Shown: piece by piece, positions 11,481 through 25,254 of the stretch
How positions within the stretch are numbered: position 1 is the first letter of the stretch
Layout: the number at the start of each line of letters is the position of its first letter
DNA from: Progne subis subis
Lineage: Eukaryota > Chordata > Aves > Passeriformes > Hirundinidae
DNA: 64,000 nt
NCBI GenBank assembly: GCA_022316685.1
Contig: JAKJHU010000030.1
Location: forward strand, 9,605,860-9,669,859
Direction of reading: 5' to 3'
The notes under the pieces: model-generated
The model's input: only the letters and a program-made list of their open reading frames with translations
Database searches by the model: none
What the model was told of the DNA's origin: nothing
Program-made: the position numbers and the translations under genes

Positions 11481-12115
11481 TTAAAACTTTTTTTTTCCTT
11501 AAATACTAAAAACCTAGAGTGCTTTATGAACAATAATGTGCACAAGACACTGCAAGATGACAGAGGGCTTCCATTTCTAAATGCCAGTAATTTGTGGTTG
11601 TGGTGTTTTTTTTTTTTTTGTTTTTTTTTTGTGGTTGGTTAGGTTTCCTGGGGGGAGGTTGGGGTTTCTCTGTAGTTGTTCCAGCAAAAAGCTAGGGAAA
11701 AAAACCCAAGCACTGAATGTACACTTGTGACAAGGTATACTTAAATTAAAAGAACAGTTTAATAGTGCACACAGTCTGAGTTAGGAAGGAGGTCCTGGAA
11801 TATATTTTCAGAATAAGCATGGTTTTACTGACCGTGTCAGAATAATGAACTGAAGAAAACAGGTAGGTATAGTGCCAAGATAAATTGGCTGGGCATATAA
11901 AAATTATTCCGATTTCTCTTTCAATGGGACTTAGTAAACCATGAAATGCTGGTATACAGGGACTAATATTAATGTATTAGGCTGTCAACATAACCATTAC
12001 CCTTTGGAAGGAATTTTTGGAAGGACATAGCCACACTCTCTAACATAAGCTTAAATATTAATGTTGAAATATTCAAATACAATCTCAACTACTGCATCAT
12101 ACTTGGAAAAGCACA

Positions 12116-12349
12116 AAATCACAGAATATGATGAGATGGAAGGGATTCACAAGGATCACTGAGTCCATTTCCTGGCCCATTGTAAGACCATGATGAAGGG
12201 CTACCTCAAGACTGAGAGCATTTTCCAAACACTGCTTGAGCTCTGTCATGCTGGTGCCATGACCACTTCTCTGGGGAACCTATTTCAGTGCCCAACCACC
12301 CTCTGGGTGAAGAACTTCTCTCTAATATCCAACCTAAACCTTCTCTGAC
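12116..12349 (-). mobile_element. CR1 LINE fragment, 3'-end part, interrupted by LTR A2
   Basis: The plus strand starts with the reverse of a CR1 3' end (AAAATCACAGAAT) and continues in the usual order through the 3' portion, including the AAGAACTTCTCTCTAATATC block. It breaks off at TCTGAC, exactly where LTR A2 starts, and resumes at 12709. Confidence 0.92.
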
Positions 12350-12708
12350 TGTTGTAATGCATTAATTGGGTTTATATTGTGTTTCATTGGATTTGTAATG
12401 TTTCCCCTGTTCCCCTTGGAAACTGTATCACGTGGTTTATCCCTGCTCGGCCGCACCCATCCCCCACCCTGGAATGTAACCCAACTCTGTTCCACTCCCA
12501 CCTTATCCCTGATTGGGCAGTGGCTTGTCCCTGCCTCTAACCTCATCCCCCCAGGGGAAAAAGCCCCAGGACAGGCGGAACGGGGTCTCACTCTGGCACC
12601 GGCAAGGACGGGAAAATAAAGCTATAATCCCCCCCTGCCCCGGACAAGGATCAGGCTCTCTCCTTTTACCATCGATGGTCATCTGGGTCTCTCTAAAGAA
12701 ATACCACA
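12350..12708 (+). mobile_element. LTR family A, copy A2, nested in a CR1
   Basis: This 359 bp element starts TGTTGTAATGCATT and ends ATACCACA. Its flanks are tctgac (12344-12349) and cctgac (12709-12714), 5 of 6 matching. Removing it rejoins a normal CR1 order across the junction. It is colinear with A1 and A3 up to the CTCTCTAAAG block but lacks their last 170 or so bases, so it is either a shorter subfamily or carries a 3'-end change. AATAAA occurs near 12614. Confidence 0.9.
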
Positions 12709-13480
12709 CCTGACACAGCTTCAGGCCATTCCCTCCTGTTACTGGTCAGCACAGAGAATGATCAGTGTCTACCTTTCCCCCTAATGAGGAAATTGTAGAC
12801 TGAAAAGAGATCTTTCCTCAGTCTCCTTTTCTCCAGGCTGAACAAGTGATCTCAGACACTCCTCATATGGATACCCCTCGAGGCCTTTCACTGTTTCACC
12901 TTCATTGCTGTCCTGTGGACAATCTCTAGTAATTTATTATCTTTCTTATATTGTGTCACCCAAAACTGCACACAACATTCTGCCTCAGTTCAGAGCAGAG
13001 CAGGACAATCCCCTCCCTTGCCCAGCTGGTGATGGAGCCTGATGCCCCCCAGGACAGGGTTGGCCCTCCTGGCTGCCAGGGCACTGCTGGCTCATGTTCG
13101 ACTTGCCGTCGACCAGGACCCCCACGTCACTTTGCACAGCACTGCTTTCCAGCATCTCATTTCCCAGTCTGTACTTACATTCAGTGTTGACCCATCCCAG
13201 GTGCAGAATCCAGCACTTTCTCTCTTAAACTTCATATTTTTTGGGATTGCCCAGATCTCTGATTTGTTGAGGTCTCTCTGCAGGGCCTCCCAATTTTGTA
13301 TCATCTGTATCATATAGTTTGGAGTAACAAACCAGTATCTCCCAGTTTTGTATCATCTGTGAACTTGCTCAGTATCCCTTCTAGTGCTGTGTCCAAGTAA
13401 TTTGTGAAAATACTGAAGAGCACAGGACCTAAGATAAAGCCCTGTGAAACCCCACTAGCAACAGCCTGATGTTACCCCCT
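12709..13480 (-). mobile_element. CR1 LINE fragment, continuation after LTR A2
   Basis: This continues the element begun at 12116, reading toward the CR1 5' side. Recognisable blocks include CTTCAGGCCATT, TCCAGGCTGAACAA and the CCAGATCTCTGATTTGTTGA region. A short internal duplication of TTTTGTATCATCTG (near 13292 and 13346) is present. Open frames here are remnants of untranslated or reverse-transcriptase sequence, not host genes. Confidence 0.9.
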
Positions 13481-16400
13481 TAAACAAAATGTTCAAAGTT
13501 GATACTATATACTGAATGTTCATCACCTTGGAAGAAAATTGGAAGAAAATCTGTTTCTATGATATTACAATGGGCAAAGTAACCTTTCCTTTTAGTTACA
13601 AGCTTACCTTCAGATATTAGCGAAGAGAGATTCTATCACCTACATTTTTTCATCTCAGTCTGGTGCTGTGGTTCCAGTGCTCTCAGTCATTCTTCAGATC
13701 ACATCATCTGAACCTCTCTTTGAGTCATCATAAGCCTTCCATGGCTGTGCTTGAATTAGCTCAGATTCATTTTTGTGCAGAAAACCTCTGAAAACATAAT
13801 TTATTTCACTTCTGAGTACACTTGACTATTTACTCTTCTACTGGATAATTTTGCCTGAAATGCTCATACAAGAAGAATCTTCATATTCTGTGAAGCAAGA
13901 AAAAACAGATTTTTGCTTTCATGACAAAAAATCCTGCAAAGATAAGGAAACAGAAATATGTGTGACAATAAGAAATGGCACAAGCAAAATAAAAATCAAG
14001 GTAGCATGTTATTTCTATTCTGGTAAGTAGGAACTTAGACCTATCAGATGTTAGCTTTGTGGCTTTGTGGCTGCTGTAATAGAGAATGGATTTGTGTCTC
14101 TACAATCAGAAAGTTGTTTTTATTCATGCAAGTAGATGGAAAGAAGAAGCTTGGTAAGTAGATAGAAAATTAAGAAATTAATCTAGCCTGCCCAAAAATT
14201 AAGGTTTCTCTGATAAAGGAATTCAAAAATAAAAGGTATGCTTTTCCAGAAATATTAGTTTTAGAAAATCTTTCAGCATATTTTAAACATTATTTATAAA
14301 ATGAGCTAATTATGTTAGTTGAGTAATTAGTGCTGAAAGAATTGTAGGTTTTGCTGTTTTGTTCTAAAGTACCCTGATAGCTGAGCTGAAGTCTGTTGGG
14401 AAATTGTAGGAATAGGTGTATTTGTGTGGGTTTTCTTCCTTTTTTTTAAAAGGAAGGTGTGCAGATAGAAAATAATACAAAATTACTAATATTTCTGATT
14501 AGGAGTACACCTATTTTACCCATTAAGAAATAACTTTAAAAAGTTCTACTAAGTACTCTATGAGGGAGAAGAATATCAGTATAAAAAGTAAAGAAGGGAG
14601 TCCTTTGTCCTAACAACCTGGATTGTATAGACTATTATAAAAGTATTGTGACTACTTGTATTGAAAGTAATTCAATTGAGATGTTCGAGTTAATTCTAGT
14701 AGCTCAGAATCTGATTTTGCTGTAGATTCTAGATGACTATTAGACAATATGGGCAAGAAAAAAATCTGGAGGGAGACTAAAATTTAAATAGCATATGTGT
14801 AAATAAGCAAAAGTTCAGATAGATAATGGTCTAGGATGGAACCAGTAATATATCTATATTTAATATATATACTATATATACGAATATATATATGTGTATA
14901 TGTATACACTATATGGTCATTTGTACGAAAAGAGACAAATAAAATGCATATTACTTTCTTTAGCAAAAAGTTAATAATATCTTAGTTTAGTACAAAAAAT
15001 TATTAAGTGTCATAGGAAAATATTATTCAATCTTTGATAAAAATGGGGCAAAATAAGCATTTTTTATTTAAAACAGTAAATAAAGAAAACTGTTTTCATC
15101 TTTTTCAGACAGCACCTTGACAGCTGTTGACGAGCATAGATACCTGTAACCTATGAGCCAGAGGTATCACCTCAAGATGACATCAAGCTGAGTCATTTCT
15201 CTGGTTTAGACAGGAGAAAACAACAGAGAAAAATCCTCTCTGAACAAACAGAACCTTAATAATAGTGACCAATAATAATACTGTTTTTAACATGTGCTAT
15301 TTATTGTCAGAATTATATAGATTTCCATCTGATTTTGAATGGAGAGGGAGAATGTACCCTCCTGTGAAGAAGAAATGAAAATTTTGCTTCATCCATCTGC
15401 CCTGGATTTACATTCCTTATAATATGTTTCTAAAATGCATATACAGTTCTGAAACCAATTATTGAGGTTATCTCAAGTGATCTTTTTGCAATTCTTTAAA
15501 CTACAGAGGGTTAGATCTAGCACAGATTGTTTGACATTTGATATGGTCTTTTAGCACCAGCTTAAGAGGTATCAATACAGACAATATTTTATTACCTATA
15601 TGGAACTTAAAGAAAATGTCATTACTAGAATTCAAGTTCAATGCTAAGATCTGTCAGGAAAAAATCATAACTAGAGATTATCTTCATTATAAAAATGATT
15701 TATTTTTGGTCCAACATGTGATTGAATATGTGGTCTTTCTTGGACAGATGGATTTAAACTAACATAAAATACAGAATGTAGGACACTTACGTTATTTGTA
15801 ATACAAATCCAGTGAACCAGATGTCAGGAAAAAAAAAAAAAAATTTTTGGGAATACAGGGCACCATTTTGGAACTAATCATTAGAAAAAATACTTTCTAG
15901 ACTCTGGAAAATATAAAAAATGTAGAGACCAGCATCAAAATGAAAGCTGATTTTCTCCTTTTGCTTTTCTGGTTTTGTGGGAATATTGTTCAGTGCATAT
16001 GTTTCACTGTAGTGCTGTATATTGTTACGAATTCCATGAATTTGAAATCTTTTGTTGCATTAGAACCTTGTATTCATTACCCACAGAGATGCTATCCACT
16101 GTTAATCATTCATGTAATAGCAAAAAGGAAGAACTAAGTCTACCACTCATCCATCTAGGCTTCATTTATTGGAGATTAGAGTGGATGACTTTTGGAGGGC
16201 CCCTCCAATGAAACCACACTCTGATTAGCTTCATCACCTCATTTTATGAAAACTCTCTTTTCAAGTAAAGATATAAATATTTAATTAATGTAGAGATGCT
16301 ATATACAATTTTTTTTTTTTTTTTTTTTTTTAATTGATGCTCTGTGGGTGTGTAGATGATTTTTTCAAAAGGCATTATTTACTTCCAAAGAGCAGAAAAC

Positions 16401-17525
16401 TTAGTAAATTCACAGAGGAACTTCTAACATACCACAGCTACTGGGGGGAAGAACACACCAAAATATGTGTTATGTACAAAAACTCAGAGTCTAACTTATC
16501 TCCAGAGTAAGGTAATACATAATCAAACATTACCATTGGTGACTACATTGAGGAGGACAAAAAGGTTAGCCATCACAATTGTTACATTTAATACAGAAAT
16601 ATAGCCTATTCTTTCCTTCTTTCTCCTTAAATGTGATCTGGTTTGCATTAATGAACATGGGATTTAATAAAGTTTCACACAGTACTCCATGACATTTAGA
16701 CATGTGGAGTGAGAAATCCAACTTAGAAACTTTCTCACTTTGAATTTTTGATGTGTAAATATTGGGAAAATTGTAAATTGGGAAAATATTGCAATTATTG
16801 AAATAAAGGTTTCAAATATACACTGCAAAAATATTTAAAAGATAAACTTGAAAAAAGAAATACACTTTACATAAATGGTGTTGATACTAAATGAATATTT
16901 GTGGGAAACTGCATGTTTTTCTTCAGATAGGTTTTATTCTGATAACAGCTACATGAAGAGTGAGAATCAAATATATGCAAGTAATCAACATGGCCAAAAC
17001 CACAGATGAAGTGCTTAAAGAGTATGGGACACATACACTGTTAAGCTTATTTCCTCTTAGCAAGTGCAAAAATCGCATATTTATTCCCTACTTTAACACA
17101 TCCTAGGGGTTCCCATGTGCATTCCTTCACAAGACTGTGCTTTTACAATCTCCAATCTTTGTTTCTCCCTTCCCCTCCCCACTGGGAGGCCTAGGCATGA
17201 TAAATGTTTTTTTATAGGACTTTTTATAAATCCTGTTACCTTCTGCAGAAATTCCACTCCCCATTGTAGACAGAAAAACCCAAGGTAACCAAAAAATGTG
17301 AAAATACCTAATATTCTTAATGTCTTCCAGGTGTAGGGTCATCTTTGAGTAAAAACAACTCTCATTCCTTTGCTTCTCAATCAATCTTCCATTTTCAACC
17401 CCTTTCTCCTTGCATTACCCCATGCAGTACTGTATCTTGCACCATGCTTAGAAGACAGATTCTAGAGATAATTAGTTTATTCATAAGCAAATTTTGAGAA
17501 AGGGAAATTTTGAAGCAGTCTATAC

Positions 17526-17562
<37 letters not shown>

Positions 17563-18812
17563 AAGGAGAAATAAATGAAGGTCAAGATAGTCAGAAGAGA
17601 TGAATAAGGGAAGTATGGACAATCCTTCTTAGAATATTAGCCCCTTGCTAAATTGTCTCTTGGATGATGCATATAGATTGAGACACTTAAGAATCCTAGT
17701 TACTTTGTAATGTTATTCATTATCCTAACCTGTTACTCTAGGATGCTCCTCTAAGAACCAGAGCAGACACATGGGAAAGACTGATGCATAAGATTCACTT
17801 AATATGCATGATATGGTCTCAAAGCTGATACATTATGGCAATTTAAAATGATAGGCTTGAGGGCTTTTTTTAAAAGAATTTGTTATTTTTTATAAAAAAC
17901 CCACATAATATAAATTCCTTTATATTTTCAATACCTACCTACAGAATGAAGAATCAACCAAGTAGTTTAACCAAAGTGAATTTTGCACATATCTTTATTT
18001 TTTGTTTGCATTTATGAAAGCAGACTGACTCATTCTGGCCAGTTATCACATTTTAACTAAAGGCATTTTTTTCAAATAGACAACATTGTAATGAAAAATA
18101 GGTCTCTTCAAGTTTCATTACAATTAAGTTAAACAAAGCGTGAAAATGTTTATTTCTTGGCAGGAAGAAAAAAAAAAAATCTAAAATCACATAAATTACT
18201 ACATTTGACTGTTGTTTTTAGTAATAAATCAGTTTTATTTTACTGTCCATCTACAGCCTTTAGTGTACATGTATACCATTGCCAAATGCTAAGATTATAA
18301 TTTGTCAAGCCCTCAGAATAATCAATTTATGCCCTTTTATAGTAGACAATAGAATAATCAAAATAGGGTTTTGTGTATTTGATTTTGGTAGAATTTTTTG
18401 AAATATCACAATTGCCTCAACATTTACACTGTCAAGGATATTGCAAAAATTTCAAAGATGTTATATATTTTAAAGAATTCACAGTTTCAGACAAAGAAAC
18501 AACATACAAAGAAACCATCCCTAGGTAGCATTTGGAATAGTACTTACAAGGTTGACTTCTTGAAACACAGATACCTTACCTAGTGAGATAAAAAATCCCC
18601 TAACTCAGCTAAAACTGTTTCACGTATATTGGTGTCTCTATTGGCCAGAGTTGTATTTCTGTCAACTCTTCAGAACAGTTGCTATTTTCAAGGTGCACAC
18701 ATATGCGGATCTCATAACAAGAGAAAAATATGGTACCAGAGTAGTTTTCAAAGGCAAAAAGAATAATAACCTGTTATTTATGAAGCTTTGAACCATCATT
18801 GACATACTATCA
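13481..18812. other. Long AT-rich unique spacer
   Basis: No gene, LTR or CR1 was recognised across about 5.3 kb. It contains short TA-rich patches near 14860-14910, a poly-A of 14 near 15829, a poly-T at about 16311-16331, and a long poly-A at 17530-17559. The few open frames are short and AT-driven. Confidence 0.5.
17530..17559. repeat. Poly(A) tract, about 30 bases
   Basis: An uninterrupted A run on the plus strand. No recognisable LINE or retrocopy lies immediately upstream, so it is not assigned as a tail. Confidence 0.95.
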
Positions 18813-19411
18813 TAGTTTAACCCCTGCCAGCATCTAAGTACCATGCAGCTGCTCACTCACTCCTCCACCAGCAGGACTGTGGACAAATTTGGAAGGCTAA
18901 AAGACAGAAAAGTCATGAGTTGAGATAAAGACAACTGTTAGGAAAAGCAAAAGCTGTGCACAAAAGCAAGACAAAACAAAAAATTAATTCACCCTTTCCC
19001 ATGGGCAGGCAGATGTTCAACCATCTGCAGGAGAGCAGAGCTCCATCATGCATTACGATGACTTGGGAAGACAAACGCCATCACTCCAAATATCCCCCTC
19101 TTGCTCCTTCTTGCCTCCACTTTATATCCTGAACATGATCTCACATGGTCTGGAATACCCCTTTGGTCAGTTTGGGTCACCTGTCAATTTCCTGTTGTGC
19201 CTTCTCTCAATTTCTCATGCTACCCCCAGTCTCCTGACAAGTGTGGCAGCACAAAAAGCAGAAAAGTCCTTAGCTCTGTGTAAGCCCTGCTCAGTAATAA
19301 GAAAAACATCTCTCTGTTATCACCCTGTGTTCAGCACAAAACCATAACACAGCCCCTTACCAGCTACTGTGAAGAAAGTTAACTCTACCCTAGCCAAAAC
19401 CTGCACATGCA
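18813..19411 (-). mobile_element. ERVL-like LTR (family F, copy F1)
   Basis: On the plus strand it opens with TAGTTTAACCCCTGCC, a decayed TG start of a common avian LTR in reverse. It then runs through the CAGCTGCTCACTCACTCC block, a TATA region (minus strand, GGATATAAAG near 19124) and the AACTCTACCCTAGCC block. The order is that of F2 and F3. Flanking atca (18809-18812 and 19412-19415) could be part of a duplication. Boundaries are approximate. Confidence 0.75.
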
Positions 19412-19415
19412 ATCA

Positions 19416-20327
19416 AATAATGAGTATTAATTATTTTGTAACCAAAACAATTTCAGAAGGTAAAAGAAAAAATGGATGTTTCTTTTATTGTGCATAGCTT
19501 TACATTACAAGAACATGGTACTCACCAGGACTATGTCAGTATGACAGCAAATACTAAGAACATGATCATATTTCTTGAAGTGACAGACAGGGTCCACCCA
19601 TTTCTGCTCCACTAACAGATTCCAGATGAAATTGAATCCCATAAAGATATGAACTTTCAAGATGTTTTATTGTACAAAGATAGTTATTATAGATTGGAAT
19701 TCAACACTTAATATTTCTGAAATGTTCTTCATTCTGAATATTGTAAAATACTGTGTATAAAGACAAGATAAAATAAAATTTATGAATGTAAACAAGATAT
19801 AATAAAATATGAATGCATTTCATATCGTACATCTACCTGCCTTTAGTTTTGTTCCTGTGTGTTACTTTATTTTTTTTAAAAAAAATCTCTCTTTAAAGTA
19901 ATTAAAAAAAATAAACAATTGAAAAGGTGCCTTATTCCAGAAGAAGCTCAGAATTATCTAGAATTTACTTATGTTCTTTTTGGCAAGAAGATGGCATTGT
20001 TCATGTTTGTTTGTTTGTTTGTGGTTTTGTTTTGTTGTGTTTTTACTGCAAACAAGCTATAAGCATTTGTTGTGTTACACGAAATACCGAATTTTAATCA
20101 CAGCAATAGTACTACCCTTTTCTAGAATCTCTTGCATTCAGTCAGGCAATAAAGATTAAAATATTGAATCATGAACTCTTTAAAGCAACAAATTTCCTAA
20201 TTGGGTAATATATTAAACAATGTCCTCAGTAGTGCTTAATTAACACATTCTTAAAAACAACACCTTAATAAACAGCATGTGAAAGATACTTTGGAATTAA
20301 TGAAAGATATCAAATCCTGTGTGTTTA
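19416..20327. other. AT-rich unique spacer
   Basis: No gene or repeat family is recognised. A (TTTG)n run near 20006-20022 is the only simple repeat of note. Confidence 0.45.
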
Positions 20328-20838
20328 ATTTTGGGCCCCTCACTACAAGAGGGGACACTGACTGGAACATGACCTAAGACGGGCAACAAAAACAATTAAA
20401 GGCCTGGAGCACATGATTTATGGGGAACAGCTGAAGGATCTTGGGTTGTTTAGCCTGGAAGAAAGGAGGCTCAGGGGAGCCCACATCATGCTCTGCAAGC
20501 ACTTGAAAGGATCTTGCAGCCAGGTGGGGGTGGTGCCTCTTCTCCCAAGTTACGAGTAACAGGGGCAAGAAGAAATGGCCTCAAGCTGTCCTAAACTATC
20601 AAGAGATAGTTTAGATTGCATTCTAGGAAAAAAATCCTTCACTGAAAAGCTTTTGAGGTATTGGAACAAGATGCCGAGGAAGGGGTTAAGTTACCGTTCT
20701 TGGAAGTATTAAAAAGATATGTAAATGAGGCATTTAGGGACATGCTTTAGTAGTGACTGGGCAGTATTAGATTTATGTTGGACTCCCTGATTTTTAAGAT
20801 CTTTTCCCATCTAAATAGTTCTATCTATGGTTCTGTGG
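20328..20838 (+). mobile_element. CR1 LINE fragment (3' half)
   Basis: The order of blocks is that of the CR1 3' region: TTTGGGCCCCTCACTACAAG, then GGGCAACAAAA, then GGCCTGGAGCA, the GTTTAGCCTGGAAGAAAGG block, and a 3' end with GGTTCTGTG. The copy is 5'-truncated and well diverged. A perfect 10 bp hairpin (CTAAACTATC, loop AAGA) lies at 20591-20614. Confidence 0.9.
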
Positions 20839-21089
20839 GGGGAAAAAAAAAAAAAAAAAAAATCCAGAATTTTGTAGACTAATGAATGCCATGTCAAATC
20901 ACTTTTTCAGCAAAGATATTTTCAGATCTCAAGGATACTGACAAATATTGCTTTAAAAGTTACCTTGTCAATTTATGATGAGAAATTCCACATTTCCAAT
21001 AATATTTCACTTGAAGAAATGATTTTTTTCTTCAAAGATTTAAAAACCAAAAAAAACAAAAAAACAACAAACTTGAATATCTCTCAGCT
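20839..21089. other. Short spacer with poly(A)
   Basis: A run of about 19 A follows the CR1 end at 20844, then AT-rich sequence up to the target duplication of LTR A3. Confidence 0.5.
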
Positions 21090-21640
21090 TGTTGTAGTGA
21101 ATTATTTGGGTTTATATTGTATTTAATTTTTTGTATATATATTGTATTTCATTGGGTTTTGTAATGGTTTTTTCTGTACCACCTTGTTTCCTTGGAAAAT
21201 GTAACATGAGGTTTATCCCTTCTCCTTCTTCCCGCCCATCCTCCCACACTGGAATGTAATCCAACTCTGCTCCACTCCCACCTTATCTCTGATTGGGTAG
21301 TGGCTTGTTCCTGCCTCTAACCTCTTCCCCCTGGGTAAAAGGCCTGGGACCACGTGGAAAGCTCTCTCGCTCTTGGGACCGGGATGGGGATGGGGACTGG
21401 ACTGAGCTCCGGACTCTGCGGGGGAAGCACCCTAGAATAAAGCCGTGATTCCCCCCAGACTAAGGTCAGACTCTTTCCTTTTGACATCCACAGATGCCTA
21501 CTCTCTCTAATGGAAAAGGTTCCAGCAGCCCCTGGGATCTTTAAGGCCCTGAAGGGAAAATTCCTTCTGGTGTGTTTCTCTCTCAAGTTAGTTGAGGCAA
21601 AAAACAGAGCACAGGCTCCGAGGGAGAGAGAGACACTTCA
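21090..21640 (+). mobile_element. LTR family A, copy A3 (solo LTR with exact 6 bp duplication)
   Basis: This 551 bp element starts TGTTGTAGTGAATT and ends ACACTTCA, flanked by identical tcagct at 21084-21089 and 21641-21646. AATAAA is at 21436-21441. It is the best-preserved member of family A here and defines the ends used for A1 and A2. No internal retroviral sequence is attached. Confidence 0.93.
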
Positions 21641-24600
21641 TCAGCTGGTTCAAATTACTAATTCAAAAATGAATGTAATATCTGTAAGCATTTTTTCTCG
21701 TAGGAATGGAAAACCCATGCAACTTACTAGTTATTACTGAACCAAAGCTATTCCTAACGCATCAAATCAAATCAAATAAGACAAAATATTTTTCTTAAAA
21801 TGAACCAAAGGTGAATTTTATGGCAAAATGCTAAATTTTTAGCAGGAAAATTCTTAAGATCCTTATAACAAATGTGATATGTCACAATATGTTATCATGA
21901 TTATCATGGCATTATTAAATGCATTTAAACAATATAGTCATTTCACAAGCATTTAATTTTTCTAGACTGTTGTGAACAAAAGCTGTCAGAAGTAGATATG
22001 ACACATGTATAATAGCTTCAATGGCTATGATGCAATAGAAGGTTAGGTAAAGCTCTGCTGTCCTGAGATTTTTAGCTCAGCTTTGGGAAAAGACGTAAGT
22101 GAGCTTCTGAAAACAGCAAAGAGCAAAGTATTGTTGGGTTGCCTATTTCTTTAGCCTTACTCGCTGCTAATGTTTCCTGTGCTGTAGCATTCACTCAGAA
22201 GCATCTACATTTTCATTTTATATTCGGTTTGCTTTCCCCTCCACCCCCCACCCCACCAATTTATTTATTCTCCTTTTCACAGTTCATTATTCCTGTAAAG
22301 TTATTAAAATTACATAAACCTGATAAATGCTGCTGATATTTTTATGTGCCATATCCATGATCTAAACTATCACTACAAACTGTGAATCTTTAGTTTCTTG
22401 TACAAAAGTACATACACAGATGTAGTTTCAAATTATAAACTTTAGGTGGTAAATTGCAATATGTTTCAGTTATCCTAAGAGTATTTTTTGTACCTCTTGG
22501 ATCATTAATTTGTATGGTTTTAAAGAAAAATTTAACTGGATCCTATTAAAAGATTACATTTCACTAACACGCATATCTCCATGAATTCTTGTGATTCTGA
22601 TATTGAAGAGCAAAAGATTGAGATGACAATCATAATAGATTATGAATAATGAAATTTTAATGCTACCCCTTAAATATATAATCCATTAAAAAGGAATAAG
22701 TTTCAATCAAATTTTAAGGCTGCTGGTATTTACATTTCAGGACAATTATATATTTGTCTTTTGATAAACGCTGTCTATGCTATGCTTTTTTGCTGTTGTT
22801 GTTGCAGTTACTTCAACCATCAGCTGTGCAACTGAATGTATACTGCCATGTGGATATTGCACTTGAGGACACCGTTAAGTGGTGGTGCTAAGTTGATGTT
22901 TTGACTCAGTGATCATAGAAGTGTTTTCCAATATTAATGATTCTATACTTCTTTGATTCCATAAAACCTAACTTTTGCTGTTCTTTTGGGTGCTTAACTC
23001 AATCAACTTCATATTTTGAATGAAAATAATTCTCATCTTCCTTCCTTCCTTCCTTCTCTTTCCTCTCCTTCCTCTCTTTCTCTTCTAAGCACAGGAGTGA
23101 GAAAACAAGAAAAGCTGAATACCCTGCCTTAAGAATGAACAGTAAAAACCCAACTAAAACCAGTTGCAACTACCTTGTTAATTTATCTTGTGCTAATAGT
23201 GAGGACTGGTGAATGAGGATGGGTTTCTCTATCTGCTGTGAATTTTATGTAAAGTTAAATATCAACATTCTCTATAAAAACTTTTCTAATTTTGCTTCTT
23301 GTTTTTCATGGTTTTAAAAACATAGACAAAATTTCCTGTTTTATAGTCTTATAACAATTAGAAATCGAATTTTCAGTTTTTCCATCCAGTGGCTGTAGGA
23401 TAAAGCTTTCTAGATTCTCCTAAAATATTGGTATTACACTTCCTCAAATTTTATTAGAAAGAATAGTGTTGCTTATTAAATGTTTTACTTCCCTATTACC
23501 ACAGTTGCTTCCATTTACGTATTAGTCTCTACTATAGTAACTACAGTACTAAATTTAGAAGTTATATCTTCTTATCACAGAAAAAAATAAAACCTTGAAC
23601 ATTAAACATGTAATTATTTCTATTGGAGCCATAAGAAAACTGACTTTTTTACGGTTGGGCTTTTTAGTAAGTAAACAACTAAAGGAATTCTGTTAAACCA
23701 GAGAGGGCAGCTATGGAAATTTATTTTGTGACTGAGACATCTTAGTAATTATGCAATTTATTTTTAAATGGAATAAGCAGACATGAATTAAACTTCATAA
23801 TTCTTTTTTGTCTGGATCTATACCATTAAATGAGACACATATAAGAAAAAGAACATATTTATGTGCTGCTTGCAAAGCAATCAAAATATTCAAATTTATG
23901 ATACTTAAAGCAGATGAAACACTTAATAGAAATAATGCCCCCTCTGAAATGCCTGAAGGCATGTGCTAACCTAATTGTTAAATTTCATTATGCATGACAA
24001 AAGAAATGTACCTAACCATGATACATTTGAAATGTTTCGGTTGTCTTTTTTTGTTTGTTTGTCTGTTTTGTTTTTGTTTTCTTTTTGGTTTTTGTTTTGG
24101 TTTTTTTGTTTGTTTTTTTTTTTTTCCTTAGGTCCCAGAATAATGATTTTCCAGTTATGGAGAATGCTTCTGTGTAAATAGACTCTTCCTTCAGGAAAAT
24201 AAGGAATGGCTAATAAACAAGCTTGGCATTTTCAAAGGCAATTAGTACAGCTTCAAATTAGATATGCAAATTAGCAATGCTCCAATAAATTGGTGGTTGG
24301 TACACAGATTTTTCTCTTTAGATATACAAAAAAAAGCACAATATAAACCACAAAAAGCATTAATTTATGCTTCATTTTACTTTAAACTAGTCTAGAGATT
24401 TTAAAATTCTACTCATGGTAAGTAGCAGAGTTGATTAAGACAATTTGAGGGTTTTTTCTTGTTTACGAGGCAATAACTGTAGTCCAGAGTAATAAATTTT
24501 AAGGCCAAAGGTGCTTATAAGTCTCTATATAACTTCTATTAAGTATTCCTCTCAAATTACAGTCACACTATAATGCTGGTTAATAATATATATATTTTTA

Positions 24601-25254
24601 TGTTATCATTTGTATTGTTTTTGGTGTTATTAACACGCATAGAACTTTCTTAGACATGTTAGTAACTTAATGAAGAATGATGACATTTCTGAATAGGAGG
24701 GAAACTGAGGGACTCTACTGCATTATTCTGGAAAAGATTTGGACTGATCAGGCCTCCAAGCAGATTTAGGCATTTGTTCATTGGTGAGAGAACAAGAACT
24801 TTTAAGGAAGAATATTACTGAAAATTAGGGCTAGAGAAAATGTCTTGGAATTATGCATTTTTCTCCACCCCTATAACTTAAAATACTACTATAAAAGTTA
24901 GGTTATGAAATGCGTTATTAAAAACTGAAAATGTTTACTGAAAAAAAATTTGGAAAAGTACAAAGATCATACAGAAACACAGAGATGCAAATATAGCAAA
25001 TATTGCATGGTTAACAGGTCTCACTAGAACCAGTGGGAAAAAGCTGTCTGATTAACCCTCTTGCTCATAGACAAAAATAGTGTTAAAATTTTTTGAAAAC
25101 TGCAAGTTTTTTCAGCCATAGTGTCATATTTTCTGGCAATGATACTACTGAATGTGTCTCATGGGTTTCCTATTTGGTAACTGTAGTTCCCCACCCACTA
25201 CAGAAACCTGTATGTCTCTTCATCCCTTTCAGCTCATTCCATCTCTTTCTTTCC

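Noticed and set aside
10930..11545. Long minus-strand open frames (153 and 202 codons) rich in arginine and glutamate
   Set aside because: They are the translation of the (GGAGA)n array in alternate frames; the pentanucleotide has no stop codons on that strand.
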